Positions 23,953 through 36,800 of a stretch of DNA of 64,000 nt are shown here, piece after piece. Within the stretch, counting starts at the first letter, position 1, and every line of letters begins with the position of its first letter. The position numbers were made by a program, and so were the translations under genes. The notes beneath the pieces are model-generated. The model was not told where the DNA came from. It did not search any database and saw nothing but the letters and a program-made list of their open reading frames with translations. Origin of the DNA: Ipomoea triloba (lineage: Eukaryota; Streptophyta; Magnoliopsida; Solanales; Convolvulaceae); NCBI RefSeq assembly GCF_003576645.1, contig NC_044922.1, forward strand, positions 8,123,657-8,187,656, given 5' to 3'.

Positions 23953-25060
23953 GTCAGTTCAGGAGTCTGTTCCCAAGACACATCCAAGTGTATGGCTAGG
24001 ATTTATAAGTGGCTACTGAACTGCAAAGTGAAACCTGAAAATGAAACACCATTAAAATCACATGAAAATAACAAGAAGATCCAGCTAGAGAATTAAGGGC
24101 ATAGTTGACAAACAGTTGAGTTGCACACACTGAATCATAGAAAAACCTTCATAAATTCAAATTATTCCATATTCATCTGAACCTCACTTAGAAAGAGAGG
24201 TAGCAAAACATCAAAAGTTAACTGCAGCCCCATAAATTACAAGGGAACAACACATTAATTTTGTGATAAAGTATGCTATACTGTAAAGTATAGTTCATTG
24301 ATTGACTAGGGAATCACACAGTAGACTAGAAAGTTTCTGAACTTCCAAACTTCCATGCCAATTTTGAATAAAATGTCAGTGCCTGAGCTCTAGGACTACC
24401 AAGGAAAACATCTGAAATGATCATAAAACTGCAATTTTTTTCATCCTTGCTTCTGTAGTCATTCCAAGTGCACGCCTATACAAGTTAGATATCATCATTG
24501 CTTAAGAATTTAGCCACAACAAATCAGATTAATAGTCTCCCTTGCAATTTACCCTTTTAAAATGGGCATAGGATAATAGAAGTCACTAGTCACCAGGACA
24601 ACTCAGAAAATCAGCAAAATGATTCACACATTCCAAAGGATTGGAAAATGCGGTAGCGTCTCAACCACGATACACTTGCAAGATATTCAAGATTCACCGT
24701 CAAAAGAAGCAAAAGAAGATGGGAAAACCTACCAAGCACATAGATTGTAAAAAACACTAATTTTTCATAAAATGGTTTCAATCTTGAAGCAAATACTGAG
24801 ATCACAAAAATCCATTGCACCATAAATAGAGATACATTCACACGGAACCACAAACATCAAATAAGATGTTCGAATATAAAATCTTACTAGGGTTTTCGGA
24901 GTCGATGAAGTCCAGCTAGCGAATTGCAGAGAGAAGTCGGACTCGGAGAGAGCAAAGTAGACGGACCGGTAAAATTAGAAGCGGTCTGTTTGTGTGAGGT
25001 TTTTAGTTTTACCGAGACTCGGAGAGAGAGCGAGGTGATCCGTTTCGATTCTCACTGGAC
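23953..25060 (-). promoter_or_regulatory. 5' UTR, UTR intron and promoter side of the RING/TRAF gene
   Basis: A second UTR exon probably spans 23953-24020, with acceptor ctttgcag/TTCAG. A first, non-coding exon ends at 24888 (CCCTA/GTAAGAT) and starts near 24950-25050, a region rich in ctctccgagtc and gagagag. The implied leader intron is about 867 bp. The transcription start itself is inferred. Confidence 0.55.
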
Positions 25061-25266
25061 AGCTATATTAACGACGTTTTTGTGTGTGCGTTTAAGAAGA
25101 AACACCGTTGCAGTGTGTGCGTTTACTTACTTTAACCTAAGGCCTTTTCCAATAGTTAGAATTTTGGTGTAGATTTTGAGGAGATTTTGTAAGTGTAATT
25201 AAGAAAGAAAAAAATGAGGTGGAAGAAAAAAAAAATTACAAAACAAAATCTGCGCAAATTATATAG

Positions 25267-25680
25267 TGGACCATGGTCCACAATGCAGTTGTGTTGAACG
25301 GATACAACAGTTGTGTTGAAAAGATACATTGTGGACCATGATCATAGCTGATACTGCAGTTGTGTTGAACAGATACAACAGTTGTGTTGAAAAGATACTG
25401 CAGTTGTGTTGAAAGGAAACTGCAGTTGCGTGGAACAGAGGACATTCATCCGTTCAACACAACTGCAGTATCATTTCAACACAACTGCAATATCCGCTCA
25501 ACACAACTGCAGTATCAATTCAACACAACTGTAGTTCTAGACGGATGACACGGCCTCTGTTCCGCGCAACTGCAGTTTCCTTTCAACACAACTGCAGTAT
25601 CCGTTCAACACAACTGCAGTATCAGTTCCACACAACTGCAGTATCAGTCATGATCCATGGTCCACAATGGTCCATGGTAT
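25267..25680. repeat. foldback minisatellite with ~22-bp units
   Basis: Six units of the gcagttgtgttgaa type (25285-25440) face eight units of the ttcaacacaactgcagtat type (25450-25650). Both sides are bounded by ccatggtccacaat blocks. The two halves are complementary, so the whole can form a long hairpin. Many units contain the palindrome ctgcag. It lies roughly 200 bp beyond the likely start of the RING/TRAF transcript. A related stretch occurs at 56390-56470. Confidence 0.8.
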
Positions 25681-25959
25681 AACGACTGCAAAATCTGACC
25701 AAAAAATGAGCTAATTTCTTAGTAGGTCTCATATGAGCTGACAAAATCCCATATTAGCAGGAGAAATATATCACTAATTTATCTTCATCCCATTAGTTAA
25801 CAAAACAATGAATCAACTTTTATTTCTTAGAATTTGTGCCCAAACCCACTATTGGGGAGGGCCTAACGCTACCCATGACGTGCGGCAGATTTTTCTCGAG
25901 CTGAGTAAAAATGACCACGATGGTATAGAGTGGTTCTAAAGTGTATACGAACAAATATT

Positions 25960-26097
25960 ATACTCTGTGAGAGATGTAGTATATTGCACAACGTGTCAAT
26001 AGTTGACTCCACTGAGGCTCGAACCCACCCCCATTATCCATGTGAGAGTGTTAATCGGGACATCAGATACCACTTAACCACAAGGTGTTTGGCTTAA
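25960..26097 (-). mobile_element. SINE, tRNA-derived head
   Basis: On the minus strand the sequence starts gccaaacaccttgtggttaagtgg (A-box-like) and has a B-box-like gggttcgagcc about 70 bp further on. A related head lies at 52240-52351. The 3' end is not resolved; it may extend to about 25860. Confidence 0.55.
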
Positions 26098-26731
26098 TCA
26101 AATAATTGTTATTTAAACTTTAATAAAATAATAGTTAAACTTTAAATTGTTAGTTTTCGGTTTGGAATCATAACCTCTAGGGTTTCAATTCAAACCGAAC
26201 CGTGATCATCCCAAGTTGTGATGTGAACATTGGTATGTATTTGATTCTTATAAATATATGCAAAGTTAAGTATCGAGCTCATACTTAAAATGATTCATTG
26301 ATTATATAATATTTTAATTGATTTTTAATTTTTAATTTTTAATTGTATCAAATTAGCTATAAAAATTCTACCACATTATAATAGTTGAGGGTTTAAGGAA
26401 ATTCAAAGAAGCTGAGAAGAGAAATAGATAATTCAAGGAAGGTGTGAGGAGAAATTCAAAGAACAGTTTAATAATTTCAACATAAAAAAAATATACTATT
26501 TCAAATAGCCACAAAGAAACTAATACCCTCACCCAAGCAAACTTTTCAAATCAATTGCCACAATGCTAAAAACAAATATAACAAAAAATGATTTTTTTAA
26601 AAAAAAAAGTAATTGAAAGTACAACTAGATTAACTAACAATGTCAAACGAAGTCATTTTCCCATATTCCTCCCCATCCTATTCATTATCCAACATTCCAA
26701 CTTGGTCCCCCCCCCCCCCCCCCCCCCCCCC

Positions 26732-27479
26732 NNNNNNNNNNNNNNNNNNNNNNNNNNNNNNNNNNNNNNNNNNNNNNNNNNNNNNNNNNNNNNNNNNNNN
26801 NNNNNNNNNNNNNNNNNNNNNNNNNNNNNNNNNNNNNNNNNNNNNNNNNNNNNNNNNNNNNNNNNNNNNNNNNNNNNNNNNNNNNNNNNNNNNNNNNNNN
26901 NNNNNNNNNNNNNNNNNNNNNNNNNNNNNNNNNNNNNNNNNNNNNNNNNNNNNNNNNNNNNNNNNNNNNNNNNNNNNNNNNNNNNNNNNNNNNNNNNNNN
27001 NNNNNNNNNNNNNNNNNNNNNNNNNNNNNNNNNNNNNNNNNNNNNNNNNNNNNNNNNNNNNNNNNNNNNNNNNNNNNNNNNNNNNNNNNNNNNNNNNNNN
27101 NNNNNNNNNNNNNNNNNNNNNNNNNNNNNNNNNNNNNNNNNNNNNNNNNNNNNNNNNNNNNNNNNNNNNNNNNNNNNNNNNNNNNNNNNNNNNNNNNNNN
27201 NNNNNNNNNNNNNNNNNNNNNNNNNNNNNNNNNNNNNNNNNNNNNNNNNNNNNNNNNNNNNNNNNNNNNNNNNNNNNNNNNNNNNNNNNNNNNNNNNNNN
27301 NNNNNNNNNNNNNNNNNNNNNNNNNNNNNNNNNNNNNNNNNNNNNNNNNNNNNNNNNNNNNNNNNNNNNNNNNNNNNNNNNNNNNNNNNNNNNNNNNNNN
27401 NNNNNNNNNNNNNNNNNNNNNNNNNNNNNNNNNNNNNNNNNNNNNNNNNNNNNNNNNNNNNNNNNNNNNNNNNNNNNNN
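26732..27479. other. assembly gap (748 N) between poly-C runs
   Basis: The N run lies inside the left LTR. The sequence before it (ttccaacttggtcccc...) and after it (ttccaacttcccc...) is the same stretch ending in poly-C. Without the Ns the left LTR would be about 421 bp, against 409 bp for its partner. Frames translated through the Ns are artefacts. Confidence 0.9.
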
Positions 27480-28738
27480 TTCCAACTTCCCCCCCCCCCC
27501 CCCACCCCTCTCCCCTAATTGGAAAATTAACTTGGGTTCATTACATTACTAACCCCTCATCAATAGATCCTTGTCTTTTTCCATGATGGTTACTCTCTCG
27601 CATTGCCTCTTCCTAAGGAAGATTAGCCCATTGCAGTAGAATTAGCACCTCGACTACGTTATTCTTCTTTACCAATCTCTTGCCTAGAATTGCCATTGGT
27701 TTTAGTATGACTTGGCCATCCATACCTATAATTGAGTGGTACTTCCTAAACTGGTATTTCAGCACCAACTATCTTCTATAGCTAGGATATGTGAAATACT
27801 ATGTGTATTCATGAACCAAGTGGTAAATGCAGCTTGTATGTTATTGGTCCAAACCCCTTTACAAAACCTTCTATAGTAACTTTTCAACCCTAGGAAACCT
27901 TTTAAAATCTTAATTATTCATGGTTTAGGCCATGTTACAAATAACTTATAATTTATAAATATCAAGCTTAATTCCCTTAATTGAAATGATGTGCCCCATG
28001 TATTCTATCAATAGTTGAGAAAAAAACACTTGCTCATTTTAGCAAAGAGTTGGTGTCCCATCATAGTGTGTATCACTTCTCTATCATACTCAATATGATT
28101 GCTCATTGTTTCATTGTAGACCAAAATGTCATTAAAGAAAATCAAAACTGATTTTCTAAATCTGGCTTGAAAACCCTATTCATTAATGCCTAAAAAGTAG
28201 TTGGAGCATTGGTGTGATGGGTGGTGTTTTTTTTGTGTAGCCTACCTAGGGTTTTCACCTTTGATTAATGGTGAATGAGTCTCTTCCACTCAACTACACC
28301 CTTGAGTGATGCATGGGTGTTATAACCCCAATTTGTAACATCTCTTACACCATTTTTTTTTCAATGGCATTCTTCTAATCATAAGAGTATATATATTTAC
28401 CTCAATTATGGATATCCCACTTATCAAATTAATTTCCCCTATCAAATTAATTTCACCTTGGTAGGTTCTAGTCTGGTTATGCGTTGTAAAAGGAATCCAC
28501 TAATTCCTCCCTTTTCTCACTTAGTGACATCTTTTTCACTTACCTCTCTAATCTTGATATTCCTAGAGATAATCCTATGTGTAACCCATTTTCCCTCCTT
28601 ATAAAAGGTTATACTTGGAGACATGGTATGTAGTTGGATAAGAGCATAACTGTCAATATAATCCATGCCCAAGACCATATCACAACCACCCATTCTTAAT
28701 AACCTAAAACCCCTCTCAAATTCTTCTCCTTTTATGCT

Positions 28739-28939
28739 CTACTTAAAGCTCTTACATATCTCATCAAATTGCATTTTCTCCCCATTTGCCACTACAACAA
28801 ACATAGGGTGAGTCCTTTGAATTGTCATTTTAAGTTGATAAACAATCAAAAGATCTAAGAAGCTATGGGTGCTCCCAATATCTACCAAGATCACTAGGTT
28901 TTTCTTATTCACCTTACTCCATAACTTGGTGGTTTTCAT
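28739..28939 (-). pseudogene. retroviral-type aspartic protease remnant
   Basis: A 66-codon open stretch contains LVDIGSTHSFLD, the Ty3/gypsy protease signature with the usual DTG changed to DIG. The rest of gag-pol around it has stops in all frames. Confidence 0.65.
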
Positions 28940-29410
28940 TCCTTCTCATCTGACAATAGCATGCGAAGTTACCTTTGCTTCACCACTTGCCACTTCATCA
29001 ACTGAGGGATTTTTTCATGTTGGTCCAGTGTTTTTTCTCCCTTAACAGTCCCTTCCATAACAGTAGTCATGGGCTTAGTTTTGCATTTGTACCCATACTA
29101 CCACTTCTCTCTATGGTAAAAGTAAAGTTTTTGATCCTTAAGCCTTTCTAACTCAATGTTTCTTTGACCAACAATTAGTAGTTTGGAGCCTTCATTTGCT
29201 CTTGCAACCAATGACTTTCTGTTGATTATGAGTTTTAGGAAAGAAATAAGTGGTTTTCATTAATTCCTCAAATTCCTTAGCTAAACAATATGTTTCTAGC
29301 ATAGTAGTTGGCCTGGATGTCCTCACAAAGCACCTTATAGCTCTTTTCAAACAACTTATGTGGTTGTTGAGAAAGTAAGTTTTAGTCAAATAAAGATAAA
29401 CTTGAGACAT

Positions 29411-30402
29411 TAGGGCCCGTTTACTAACTTGAAATTTTTCTCCAGTTTTTTGAAAATTTGAAAAACTGAAAAACAGAAAACAAAAAACATGTTTACTAGC
29501 ACAGTTTTCCATTTTGAAAACAGTAAATAATTTTCCAGTTTTCTAGAAAATTGAAACACTATAAAAAACTGTTTTCTAAATGGAAAATAGAATCAGTTAT
29601 CATCTATTAAACTATATGTCACTATAACAGCATTCTCACCATTATCTACTTACATATTTATGCATTACTATGATTACATTTATTATCATCTTCTTTTATT
29701 TATCATCATCTTCGATCTTTTCTACTTGCATTACTTATTTAAACATAACTTATTTGATTATGCTTAAAATTATACATCATTCACAATATCAAAATTAAAA
29801 ATTGAAATCTATACCACGTTTTATATTTGGATTGAACTCAATTGATTATTGGTTTGGATATTTTTAATTATGTTATATCGGATACAAGTTTGGTCCAGAT
29901 ATCAGATATTGAAATTTCACATATATTACTATATTAGAATTCAAAATAAAAATTATATATTATATACATGTCATTCAAATGAATATATCCAAACATATTT
30001 TAAATATTAGCTCAAAAAATATTAATATTATCTAAACTAAATTTTATGTGAACATAATAAGTTATTGGTTCAAATATATTTTTATTTATGTTATATACAT
30101 GTATAAATTTGGTTCGGATATCAAATGTAAAATTTTTACATATATTAGACTTAAAAGTAAAAAATATATTTATTCTATTTAAACAAATATATTTTAAAAT
30201 ATTTTAAATATAAGGTCTAAAAAGCACTCGAAATTAAACTTATTGTTAATTTTATAACGTTAATCTAAAAATAAATTTGAAAAAATAAGTGTTAGTAAAC
30301 AAGTTTTCTAAACAGAAAACAGAAAATGAAAACAGAGAACGAAAACTGAAAAGTTAGAAAACAAAAAACAGAAAACAGTTTTATGTTAGTAAACAGGCTC
30401 TA
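29411..30402. mobile_element. TIR element/MITE nested in the chromovirus
   Basis: The ends TAGGGCCCGTTTACTAAC and the complement TAGAGCCTGTTTACTAAC agree in 16 of 18 bases, followed by related gaaaac-rich subterminal repeats. The inside is AT-rich and non-coding. No target duplication is convincing, so hAT or PIF/Harbinger cannot be decided. Confidence 0.6.
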
Positions 30403-30491
30403 GGCCTCTCATTTCATCATACTTGTCAATGGACTCGTCTATATCGCCTACTTGTCTCAATAGTTTAAAATCTTCCTCAATAGAAATAAAA

Positions 30492-30889
30492 GAGTTTATT
30501 ACCGAAATGGTCCCTCGACTATTGTGAAATTATCAATTTGGTCCTCAATAATTTTTCGTGTCCAATTAAGTCCCTCGACTTTGAAAAATTTAACCAATTT
30601 GGTCCTCCGTTTATTTTGCCATTAAACATCCGTTAAATTGGGACTAAATTGGTAATTTTTCTATAGTCAAGGGACCATTTCAGTGAAAAATTAATTACCA
30701 ATTTGGTTCCTTGACTATAGCAAAATTACCAATTTGGTCCTGATTTAACGGATGTTTAACGGAAAAATAAACGGAGGACCAAATTGGTTAAATTTTTCAA
30801 AGTCGAGGGACTTAATTGGTCAAGAAAAATTGTTGAGGACCAAATTGGTAATTTCACAATAGTCGAGGGAACATTTTGGTAATAAACTC
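30492..30889. mobile_element. MULE foldback MITE, 398 bp
   Basis: An almost complete palindrome: each half begins gagtttattacc and repeats blocks such as ccaatttggtcctc. A perfect 9-bp target duplication GAAATAAAA flanks it (30483-30491 and 30890-30898), the length expected of Mutator-like elements. The related elements at 50278-52218 share the ends and the ccaatttggtcc/ctcgacta vocabulary. Confidence 0.9.
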
Positions 30890-31487
30890 GAAATAAAATT
30901 TGTCCCAAACATCCTACATATACCATCTACAAAATGTCTCAACTAGATTCCTCCTCTATTGTCCACAAAATACCCTTATAAACAAGTGTTTGCATTCCTA
31001 GATAAATTAAGCACACTATAATCCATACACTAGTCCATAGGAATTTGATGCACTTGAAAGTACTTTTCACATTTCTTGACCCATATTCTATGACTATCAT
31101 AGTCAAATTAATGGAAGTCTACGTTGGGTTTGGTTTTGATGAGGTGGTGAAGGAGTTTTGTTTTCTCCCATAAACCATGCTTAGTTACAATCACCGCATT
31201 AAAAAATGTTAAAGTTTTGTGATGTAGGAGTTGGATTACCTCTACCGTGTACACTCGAAGTTGTCTTTAGAGTAGTCATTAATGTTGGGGCTGAACGATT
31301 GATTCTTAATGCTTCCATTAGCTTAGACATTTGAGCAAATAGTTGTCAACATCATCCTTAACTTCTGGCGGACTATTGTCTATCTTCCCTTATAGCTCCA
31401 ATATTCTATCTTACATGTGTAAAACTTGTTCTTCTAGGTTTTGTGGCCTTACCATGAAAAATTAGCTCTTAGCACTCTAATACCAAA

Positions 31488-31896
31488 TGTAACAGTTAGG
31501 GAGCGGCCAGGGGGGGGGGGGGGGGGNGGGTGAAAGAAATTGAGGAGAGAAACAGAGAAGATGAGATGATAAATTTAAAGAACATAGATGAAGATGAAGG
31601 AATAACTTTCATTATTTAGCATTAAAAACCTACTATTTCATACAACAGCATATATTTTTTCACAAGGAAACAATCTCCCTTAACCAAAAAAGCAAACATT
31701 TCATATCAATTGCCAATAATGATGAGAACAAAAATAATAGCCTAAGGATTAAAAAAAAAAAGTAATTGTAAGTACTTAACTAACAATGTTAAATGATGTC
31801 ATTTCCCCAGCTTCCTCAGCATCCTCTTCATTCTCTTGCATTTCAAGTTGACCATCTTTCCTCCTAAAATTGGGAACAACCCCAAGTTCATTACAT
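31488..31896 (-). repeat. 5' LTR of the decayed chromovirus
   Basis: Starts tgtaacagttaggg and ends ...ttcattaca on the plus strand. It aligns with 26377-27545. It contains a poly-G run with a single N at 31527. Confidence 0.7.
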
Positions 31897-32039
31897 TGAC
31901 TTGATCATATACTAAAACTTATCTTCAATTCAAATAATAATTTTAAAATTTCAATTAACTTTTTCTTTCATAGTTGTTGTTTTTGGAAGTTTAGGGTGGC
32001 CACAAAAAATAAATAAAATTAAGAATAAGGTTAACAAAT

Positions 32040-33360
32040 GGTAGAAATACTCGATTTTGGCTCGACACATAAATTGGTCATCAGCCCCTAGCAGAGTCCC
32101 CTACTGTTAATCTACCACTTCCGAAATTATATGCAAATGTTGCAAAATATTGGGAGCAAGGGATAGGATGGAAATGGAGCAAATTTGAAAGTCTACTTCC
32201 TAATGAGATTCAGGATAAGATAGTTGCCACCTCTCTCTGTGAGGATGAAAATTTGAATGATACTCTCGGTTGGGGTTTGGAGAACTCCAGTAAATTCTCA
32301 ATTAAGTCAGCATACCCCCTAGCCACAGATACTGCCTTTCTACCCAAACAAAGAGAATGAAGCAATATATGGAAATTAAAAATTCCTAGCCGTATACAAT
32401 CTTTCCTCTGGTTAGCGAGACATGATCGGCTGATGGCGAATGTTAACAGAAGAAGGCGAGGATTCACTGAATGTAGTAGATGTGAAGCTTGCGAGCATGA
32501 CTATGAAACAACAGAACATATCATCTGACTTTGCCCGAAGGCAATACCCGTCTGGGAGAAACTATTGCCAGGCCTACAACAGGAATACCATGGCCGTCCA
32601 TTTTTGGACTGGTTTGATGCAGGAATTTGTGGTTTAAACCCCAGATCACAGGACCATAGGGCCAATATTCTATTTGCAGCTACAACTTGGAACCTCTGAA
32701 AATGGAGGAACGACAGGGTGTTCAACCAAAAAGAAGAAAGAATTGGACAAAAATGCTATTACATCTAGACACAGACAGATGAAATAAATGCAACATTTAT
32801 CAAAGCAAGGAATTCAGTCAATCAGGAGAAGGGCGTAACATGGAATATAATAAGATGGACCAAACTACCCCGGGATGGATTAAGGTAAATGTTGATGGCA
32901 GCTTCAGCCTTTCCACCATGAGCGCAAAATGTGGTGGCCTGGCTAGGAATGAGCATGGTGACTGGGTGAAGGGATTCTCGTATAATATTGCAGCAGGATC
33001 GACAGACTTGGCTGAAACCTGGGCGCTATTGAAGACATACATCTGGCACAATCACTTGATTGTAGGCAAGTATGTTTTGAGAGTGAATACAAAAAATCGT
33101 GGATGCTATCAACACAGGACTCAATTTGAATTCGTCGATTGACAATATCCTACGAGCCTGCAGAAGAGAACTAGAGACTCTAAGCTCTTGGCAGGTATCA
33201 TTCATCCCAATGGAGAAAAATTGGGCTGCAGACTTTCTGGCCACAAAACCAACTGTTTCCTCGAGGTTCACTGTTTATGACCTCCCAGATGATGAGATTA
33301 CTGGAATTCTAGAAGATTTACAAGTTTGGCATACCAATATGGCGCCAACTTGAGTCATAA
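32040..33360 (+). pseudogene. LINE (L1-type) ORF2 3' part: zinc-binding RT tail and RNase H
   Basis: Translation with a few stops gives GWKWSKFESLLPNEIQDK, then WKLKIPSRIQSFLWLARHD and a Cys/His block (CSRCEACEHDYETTEHII), which match the zf-RVT domain at the end of plant LINE reverse transcriptases. The last part (WIKVNVDGSFS... to NWAADFLATK, ending near 33353) is the RNase H-like domain. Only the 3' end of the element is present, as usual for 5'-truncated LINE insertions. It ends about 450 bp upstream of the ENO3 start codon. Confidence 0.75.
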
Positions 33361-33806
33361 TTGTAGCTGTATTGGGTGTATCCCTTCCGAATGATCTAGA
33401 GAAAAACAACTTATTTATTTATTATTATAATAATTATCAATTAAATTAAATTTTAACATATTTAATTTAAATATAAATAATAATTATACGATTACAATTA
33501 TAATTTTTAGAATGATAATAAAAAAATAAAAATAATTAAAATATAATTTGTGTAAAATGATAGGTCTACAAAAAATTTCTAAAAACTCAAACGACGCCGT
33601 GAGAGCCAGAAGTCGTAAAAGCACCGTGGCTTTGTCGTCACAGGTGCAGATCTCGAACCAAACCCCTGCAAGCCGTAGCCCCTTCGTCCCCGGATTCAAT
33701 TTCAAACAAATCAGAAAAAGAAAACAAAAATTCAGTCTCATCTCTATAACTCCTTAACTTCACCTTCAGCTCTTCCACTTCTGCAAATCTTCCCACCTCC
33801 GAGAAA
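33361..33806 (+). promoter_or_regulatory. upstream region and 5' UTR of ENO3
   Basis: The only space between the LINE remnant and the ENO3 ATG. The first half is AT-rich (33420-33550); the half nearest the ATG is less so and ends with ttcccacctccgagaaaATG. The transcription start is not certain. Confidence 0.45.
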
Positions 33807-36800
33807 ATGTCGGTGCAAGAGTATCTGGATAAGCACATGCTTTCTCGGAAACTCGAAGATGCCGTTAATGCCGCCGTCCGGGCAAAGACTTCCGATCCTG
33901 TCCTCTTCATCGTATGCGCTAGTTTCCCCTTCCTTTGATTTGAATTTGAATACATGCTGCGTTTGCAACGATTTTTTTTTTTTTTTTTTTTTTGTGATGA
34001 TTTTTGTATCGCTGGTTACAGTCTAATCATATGAGAAAAGCCGTGCCATCGGTAATAACGAAGCTGAAAGCGAGGCAAATTCTCGACAGTAGAGGCATTC
34101 CGACAGTCGAAGTCGATTTGTACACAAACAAAGGCATGTTTCGAGCTTCTGCCCCCAGCGGTGCTTCCTTGGGAATGTATGTCTTCTGTATTTCTTCCAT
34201 TTTTTTTTTGAATATTTAATTTCATTATAATGAGAATGTATAGATGTAGTTTTCATCGTAAGAAGGCAGTTTCAGCCAATAATTTGAGTAATTTGTAAGC
34301 AGTGTAGTTCAGACCGTTGGAAGCGCCACTAATTAGTTTTCCACTTCAAATTTCATGTATTCTTAATTTGCGAGTACCAGTAACTGGTAATACAGATTGC
34401 TGTTGGATTTACTCATTTACATGTATGTCATTGTTGGAGAGCTATTACCAGATTTTGTCATTGAAGCAACAGTGTGATCTTATATTGTTACTTAAATTCA
34501 GGTATGAGGCTATTGAGTTACGTGATGCAGACAAAGGGACGTATCTTGGAAATGGTGTTAGCAGAGCTGTGAAGAATATCAATGAAAAAATATCCGAAGC
34601 TTTGATTGGTATGGATCCAACACTTCAGTCTCAAATCGATCAGGCCATGATAGATTTGGACAAGACAGAGAAGAAGGTGACATTATCCTCCCATCAAGGT
34701 TCTAGTTTCATATGGTCTTTGTAGCTTATTTGCTTATGCAAGGGGCATAATAATACCTTATTAATAAGCTAAGTTATTACAGAGCTGTATGTATCATTGA
34801 CAAAGAACAAAACTGAAGAGGAATGCTACCGTCTAAATGCTATTAGATTATTCGATATACATGAAATCAAATCTAAATTGTTGTTTTCATTCCTTGTATC
34901 TTTAAAGTTTTGGATGATGGGGATTGATTCTAATGTAGCTTTTAATGTCACTGTCTCTTTACTTTTTACATGATTGCAGGGTGAACTTGGAGCAAATGCG
35001 ATTTTAGCTGTATCCATGGCTGCTTGTAAAGCCGGAGCTGCTGAAAAAGAGGCATGCACATTTTAGTTTGGCATTTCAATAACTAACACTAAAATTTTTG
35101 GAAGTATTTAACTGAACTTTTATCTTCAGGTTCCACTTTATAAACACATTGCTGATCTTTCTGGAAAAACCAATCTGCTTCTTCCTGTTCCTGCCTTCAC
35201 TCTCATAAGTGGTGGAAAACATGCTGGGAACAACTTGGCTATACAGGTAGGTCATAGGTGCTTCACCCTTTTAGTACAGATAAACTAATATCTGTCTACT
35301 TTCAATGAAGGAGATAAATTTTTTAGTTGATTTATTTCCAATATATAGGTCATAGGTGCTTCACTCTATTATTCACTTTTTCAAAGCTCTAGTCATCTTT
35401 GGATGTACACCCTACCCCTATTGCTCCTAGTAATTTCTTGTGTTGTACTATTAAACTTATCTGACAGTTTCAATCTGCTTCAGGAAATCATGATTCTCCC
35501 AGTGGGAGCAAAAAGATTTGAGGAGGCATTGCAAATGGGCTCTGAAACCTATCATCATTTGAAGGTAATTTCATTCAACTAAATAACACATCTGCTTTTC
35601 CAAAAAAAAAAAATAAAAAAAAAATAACACATCTGCTTGATGAACAAATGGGTTTTTATGAATCTGCTGAACTTAATGATAAATAATAACACATCTGCTT
35701 GATCTTTCCATTTGATATGTTTCTGTTGCCACTGATACATTTTGAACTGCATATTTTAAAAATTTTGATATTCCTAATTTTTGCAAGATGTTATATTATC
35801 TGGGTCTTAACAATTTTTCCATTGTGTTTTCTGATAATTCAGTATAATGCAAAGGCAATGCTGTTATAAATTATATTTGTAAATTAATGGAATATCTGTG
35901 TTGATATTGAGGGATTGAAAGACCTGGCGGGTGGAGAATAACAACCACCCGCCAGTTAGCGGAAGCAAAGTATGTAAGAAAACCAGAGAATAATATAATA
36001 TATGAATGTATTATAATGAAAGAGTACAATAGGGTTGTTCTCTATGCCTCTATATATACTAAACTACCTACCAAATCTACCATAATAGGAATAGGAAACC
36101 CTAATAGGAATAGGAAACTAAGTCCAGCCCACTAGGAGTTTCCTAATATTCAATAATGGTTTCCTAATATTCAACACTCCCCCTCAAGCTGGAACATTTG
36201 AAAGTTCCAAGCTTGGATCAAAACAAACACTCTACCTCACTCAAAATTACAAATGAAAATTAAAAGCAACTAGAGGATAACAGTGCTGGATGGCTTCGGA
36301 GGGACAATGCTATACACAACCCTTGGAAATGCATCAAGGGCGAAGCTTGTCACGAACATCCTTGGGAATGACGGCACCAAGGGTAAAGCGAACACCACCA
36401 CAGCAACATAAACACTCTAGGATGGATGGCTTCAAAAGAGATTGCGCTATGCCTGACCCTTCCTTGGAATGTAGACGAATGCACCAAGAATGAAGCTGAA
36501 CAGAGTCCTTGGGAATAAAGGTGAACACACCAAGGACGGAGCTGAACATGATCTTGGGAATGAACACACCGAGGATGGAGTTGAACACGAACCTCGGGAA
36601 TGGAGATGAACACACCAAGGATAGAGTAGGACATGCTAACAAAGCCTTCATTGAACTTCATTGAGAGCGGTAGAGGCGAAAAGGGAGCAAAGAATAGCAA
36701 TGGATGCAGTACAACCCATAGTAATGAAGATAAATCCAAAGCAACGAGATAACGATAACCGGGAAAACAAAATAAAATAGGTAAACTATAACACCATTTG

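Larger units (their letters stand above)
26377..31896 (-). mobile_element. decayed Ty3/gypsy chromovirus
   Basis: Diverged LTRs lie at 26377-27545 (interrupted by the N run) and 31488-31896. An initiator-tRNA-Met-type primer site (TGGTATTAGAGT on the minus strand) lies at 31473-31484 beside the right LTR. Internal minus-strand remnants run in pol order: a protease-like LVDIGSTHSFLD (28739-28939), a reverse transcriptase piece FFNDILVYNET near 28110, a tether region (YMGHIIS) near 27980, and a chromodomain-like tail (VLILLQWANLP) near 27620. Most of integrase is missing. Two MITEs are nested at 29411-30402 and 30492-30889. It is old and inactive. Confidence 0.75.

Noticed and set aside
26588..27586. 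Long open frames on both strands across the gap
   Set aside because: They are translated through 748 Ns and poly-C/poly-G, so there is no coding information.
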